DNA from: Casp-actino8 sp044358015
GTDB taxonomy: Bacteria > Actinomycetota > Acidimicrobiia > Acidimicrobiales > Ilumatobacteraceae
Assembly: GCA_044358015.1 (NCBI GenBank)
Contig: JBIKOO010000072.1
Location: 1 to 7,405, forward strand
DNA: 7,405 nucleotides
Reading direction: 5' to 3'
Shown here: positions 6,525-7,405 of the stretch, piece by piece
Layout: the number at the start of each line of letters is the position of its first letter
Numbering within the stretch: position 1 is the first letter of the stretch
Notes under the pieces: model-generated
What the model was told of the DNA's origin: nothing
The model's input: the letters and a program-made list of their open reading frames with translations, nothing else
Database searches by the model: none
Position numbers and translations under genes: made by a program

Positions 6525-6530
6525 TCGCTC

Positions 6531-7405
6531 ATGTCTGATCGTCTCATCGTTCGTGGCGCCCGCCAGCACAATCTTAAGAACATCAGTATTGATATTCCCC
6601 GAGACAAGATGGTGGTTTTCACGGGCCTATCTGGATCAGGTAAGTCTTCTTTGGCTTTTGACACCATTTACGCTGAAGGGCAGCGTCGTTATGTCGAATC
6701 GTTGAGTGCTTATGCCCGTCAATTCTTGGGTCAAAAGGATCCCCCGGATGTTGACTTCATCGAGGGCTTATCTCCGGCTATTTCAATCGATCAAAAGTCG
6801 GCGAGCAGTAACCCGAGGTCAACTGTTGGGACCATGACCGAGGTCTATGACTATTTGCGTTTGTTGTACGCCCGTATTGGCGTTCAACATTGTCCAAATG
6901 ATGGAACGAAGTTGGCGCTGCAGACGCCAGAGGAGATCGTTGATCGAGTACTAACCCTTGAAGAGGGAACTCGTTTCATGGTTTTGGCGCCCGTTGTAAA
7001 AGGTAGAAAGGGTGAGTACGAAGCACTGCTCAATGATTTCGCTGGGCAGGGTTTTGTACGGGCGCGAATTGATGGCGAGATCGTCGACATCACAGAGTTT
7101 TTGAAGACTGATCAGAAACTTGGTCGTTATGACCAGCACACCATTGAAATAGTGATCGACCGTTTAGTAGCTAAGGGCGATAATCGTCGTCGACTCTCCG
7201 ACAGTATGGAAACGGCTCTCAAGTTTGGTGAAGGCGTCGCTCAAATTTTAGTGACTGAATCTGATGAAATCTTGACCTTCAGTCAATTCTTAGCCTGTGC
7301 TAAGTGTGGTGAATCGTTTGAAAAGCCGGAACCCAAGAACTTTTCATTCAACTCACCGTATGGCGCTTGTGTCACGTGCGATGGTCTCGGAACAACTTTT
7401 GAAGT
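6531..7405 (+). CDS. uvrA: UvrABC excinuclease subunit A, N-terminal part (cut by window edge)
   Basis: The frame is open from ATG 6531 to the end of the window, 291 full codons of a protein that is usually about 950 residues. UvrA is the ABC-type ATPase that finds DNA damage and loads UvrB. Visible features are RLIVRGARQHNLKNI, the first Walker A GLSGSGKSS (32-40), the typical FDTIYAEGQRRYVESLSAYARQ region (43-64, abbreviated here), LSPAISIDQKS, STVGTMTEVYDYLRLLYAR, and the first zinc module with Cys 256, 259, 280 and 283 around NFSFNSPYGAC. The segment at about 131-245 corresponds to the UvrB-binding insertion. An in-frame TAA at 6519 means ATG 6531 is the first possible ATG, and it gives the expected N-terminus. 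It lies 34 bases after uvrB in the same direction. The second ATPase half is outside the window. Confidence 0.97.
   Translation, partial: MSDRLIVRGARQHNLKNISIDIPRDKMVVFTGLSGSGKSSLAFDTIYAEGQRRYVESLSAYARQFLGQKDPPDVDFIEGLSPAISIDQKSASSNPRSTVGTMTEVYDYLRLLYARIGVQHCPNDGTKLALQTPEEIVDRVLTLEEGTRFMVLAPVVKGRKGEYEALLNDFAGQGFVRARIDGEIVDITEFLKTDQKLGRYDQHTIEIVIDRLVAKGDNRRRLSDSMETALKFGEGVAQILVTESDEILTFSQFLACAKCGESFEKPEPKNFSFNSPYGACVTCDGLGTTFE

Noticed and set aside
6891..6906. CPNDG in UvrA (Cys121) as a broken zinc site
   Set aside because: This position is variable among UvrA proteins and is not one of the known zinc modules; the first zinc module (Cys 256, 259, 280, 283) is intact.
1..7405. CRISPR arrays, insertion sequences, tRNA or rRNA genes, defence or toxin-antitoxin loci
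   Set aside because: No spaced direct repeats, terminal inverted repeats with transposase, cloverleaf-like segments or relevant protein families were seen on either strand.

Overview
The window looks like an ordinary chromosomal segment of an actinobacterium, with about 50% GC by eye. Four points support this: the rpsA, coaE, uvrB, uvrA order known from actinobacterial genomes, a four-domain S1 protein, a UvrB with the actinobacterial-style GSGKS Walker A, and several genes that start at GTG or TTG without a clear Shine-Dalgarno. The moderate GC and the S1 tail suggest a low-to-mid GC aquatic lineage such as Acidimicrobiia (Ilumatobacteraceae-like). That placement is inference and was not tested by any search.

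Layout from left to right: (1) 1-304, plus strand, the 3' end of a probable SAM-dependent methyltransferase whose beginning lies outside the window. (2) 305-450, a non-coding leader with inverted repeats in front of rpsA. (3) 451-1785, plus, rpsA (ribosomal protein S1). (4) A short intrinsic terminator at 1790-1810 that also contains the stop codon of the convergent next gene. (5) 1796-3741, minus, a two-gene two-component system: a soluble GAF histidine kinase translated first, then a NarL/LuxR-type response regulator, joined by a 4-base GTGA overlap. (6) A 43-base divergent region, 3742-3784. (7) 3785-4450, plus, coaE; (8) 4457-6496, plus, uvrB; (9) 6531 to the right edge, plus, the N-terminal 291 codons of uvrA.

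Functionally this is translation (S1), the last step of coenzyme A synthesis (CoaE) and nucleotide excision repair (UvrB and UvrA), with an oppositely oriented regulatory pair placed between rpsA and coaE. What the kinase senses and what the regulator controls cannot be read from the window.

I see no mobile element, CRISPR array, tRNA, rRNA, toxin-antitoxin or defence locus. I found no convincing new biological system. The points most worth a second look are local: the compact divergent region with -10-like elements placed for leaderless transcripts on both sides, the terminator that doubles as the response regulator's last codons, the hairpin just before rpsA, and the signalling pair inside an otherwise conserved housekeeping block.
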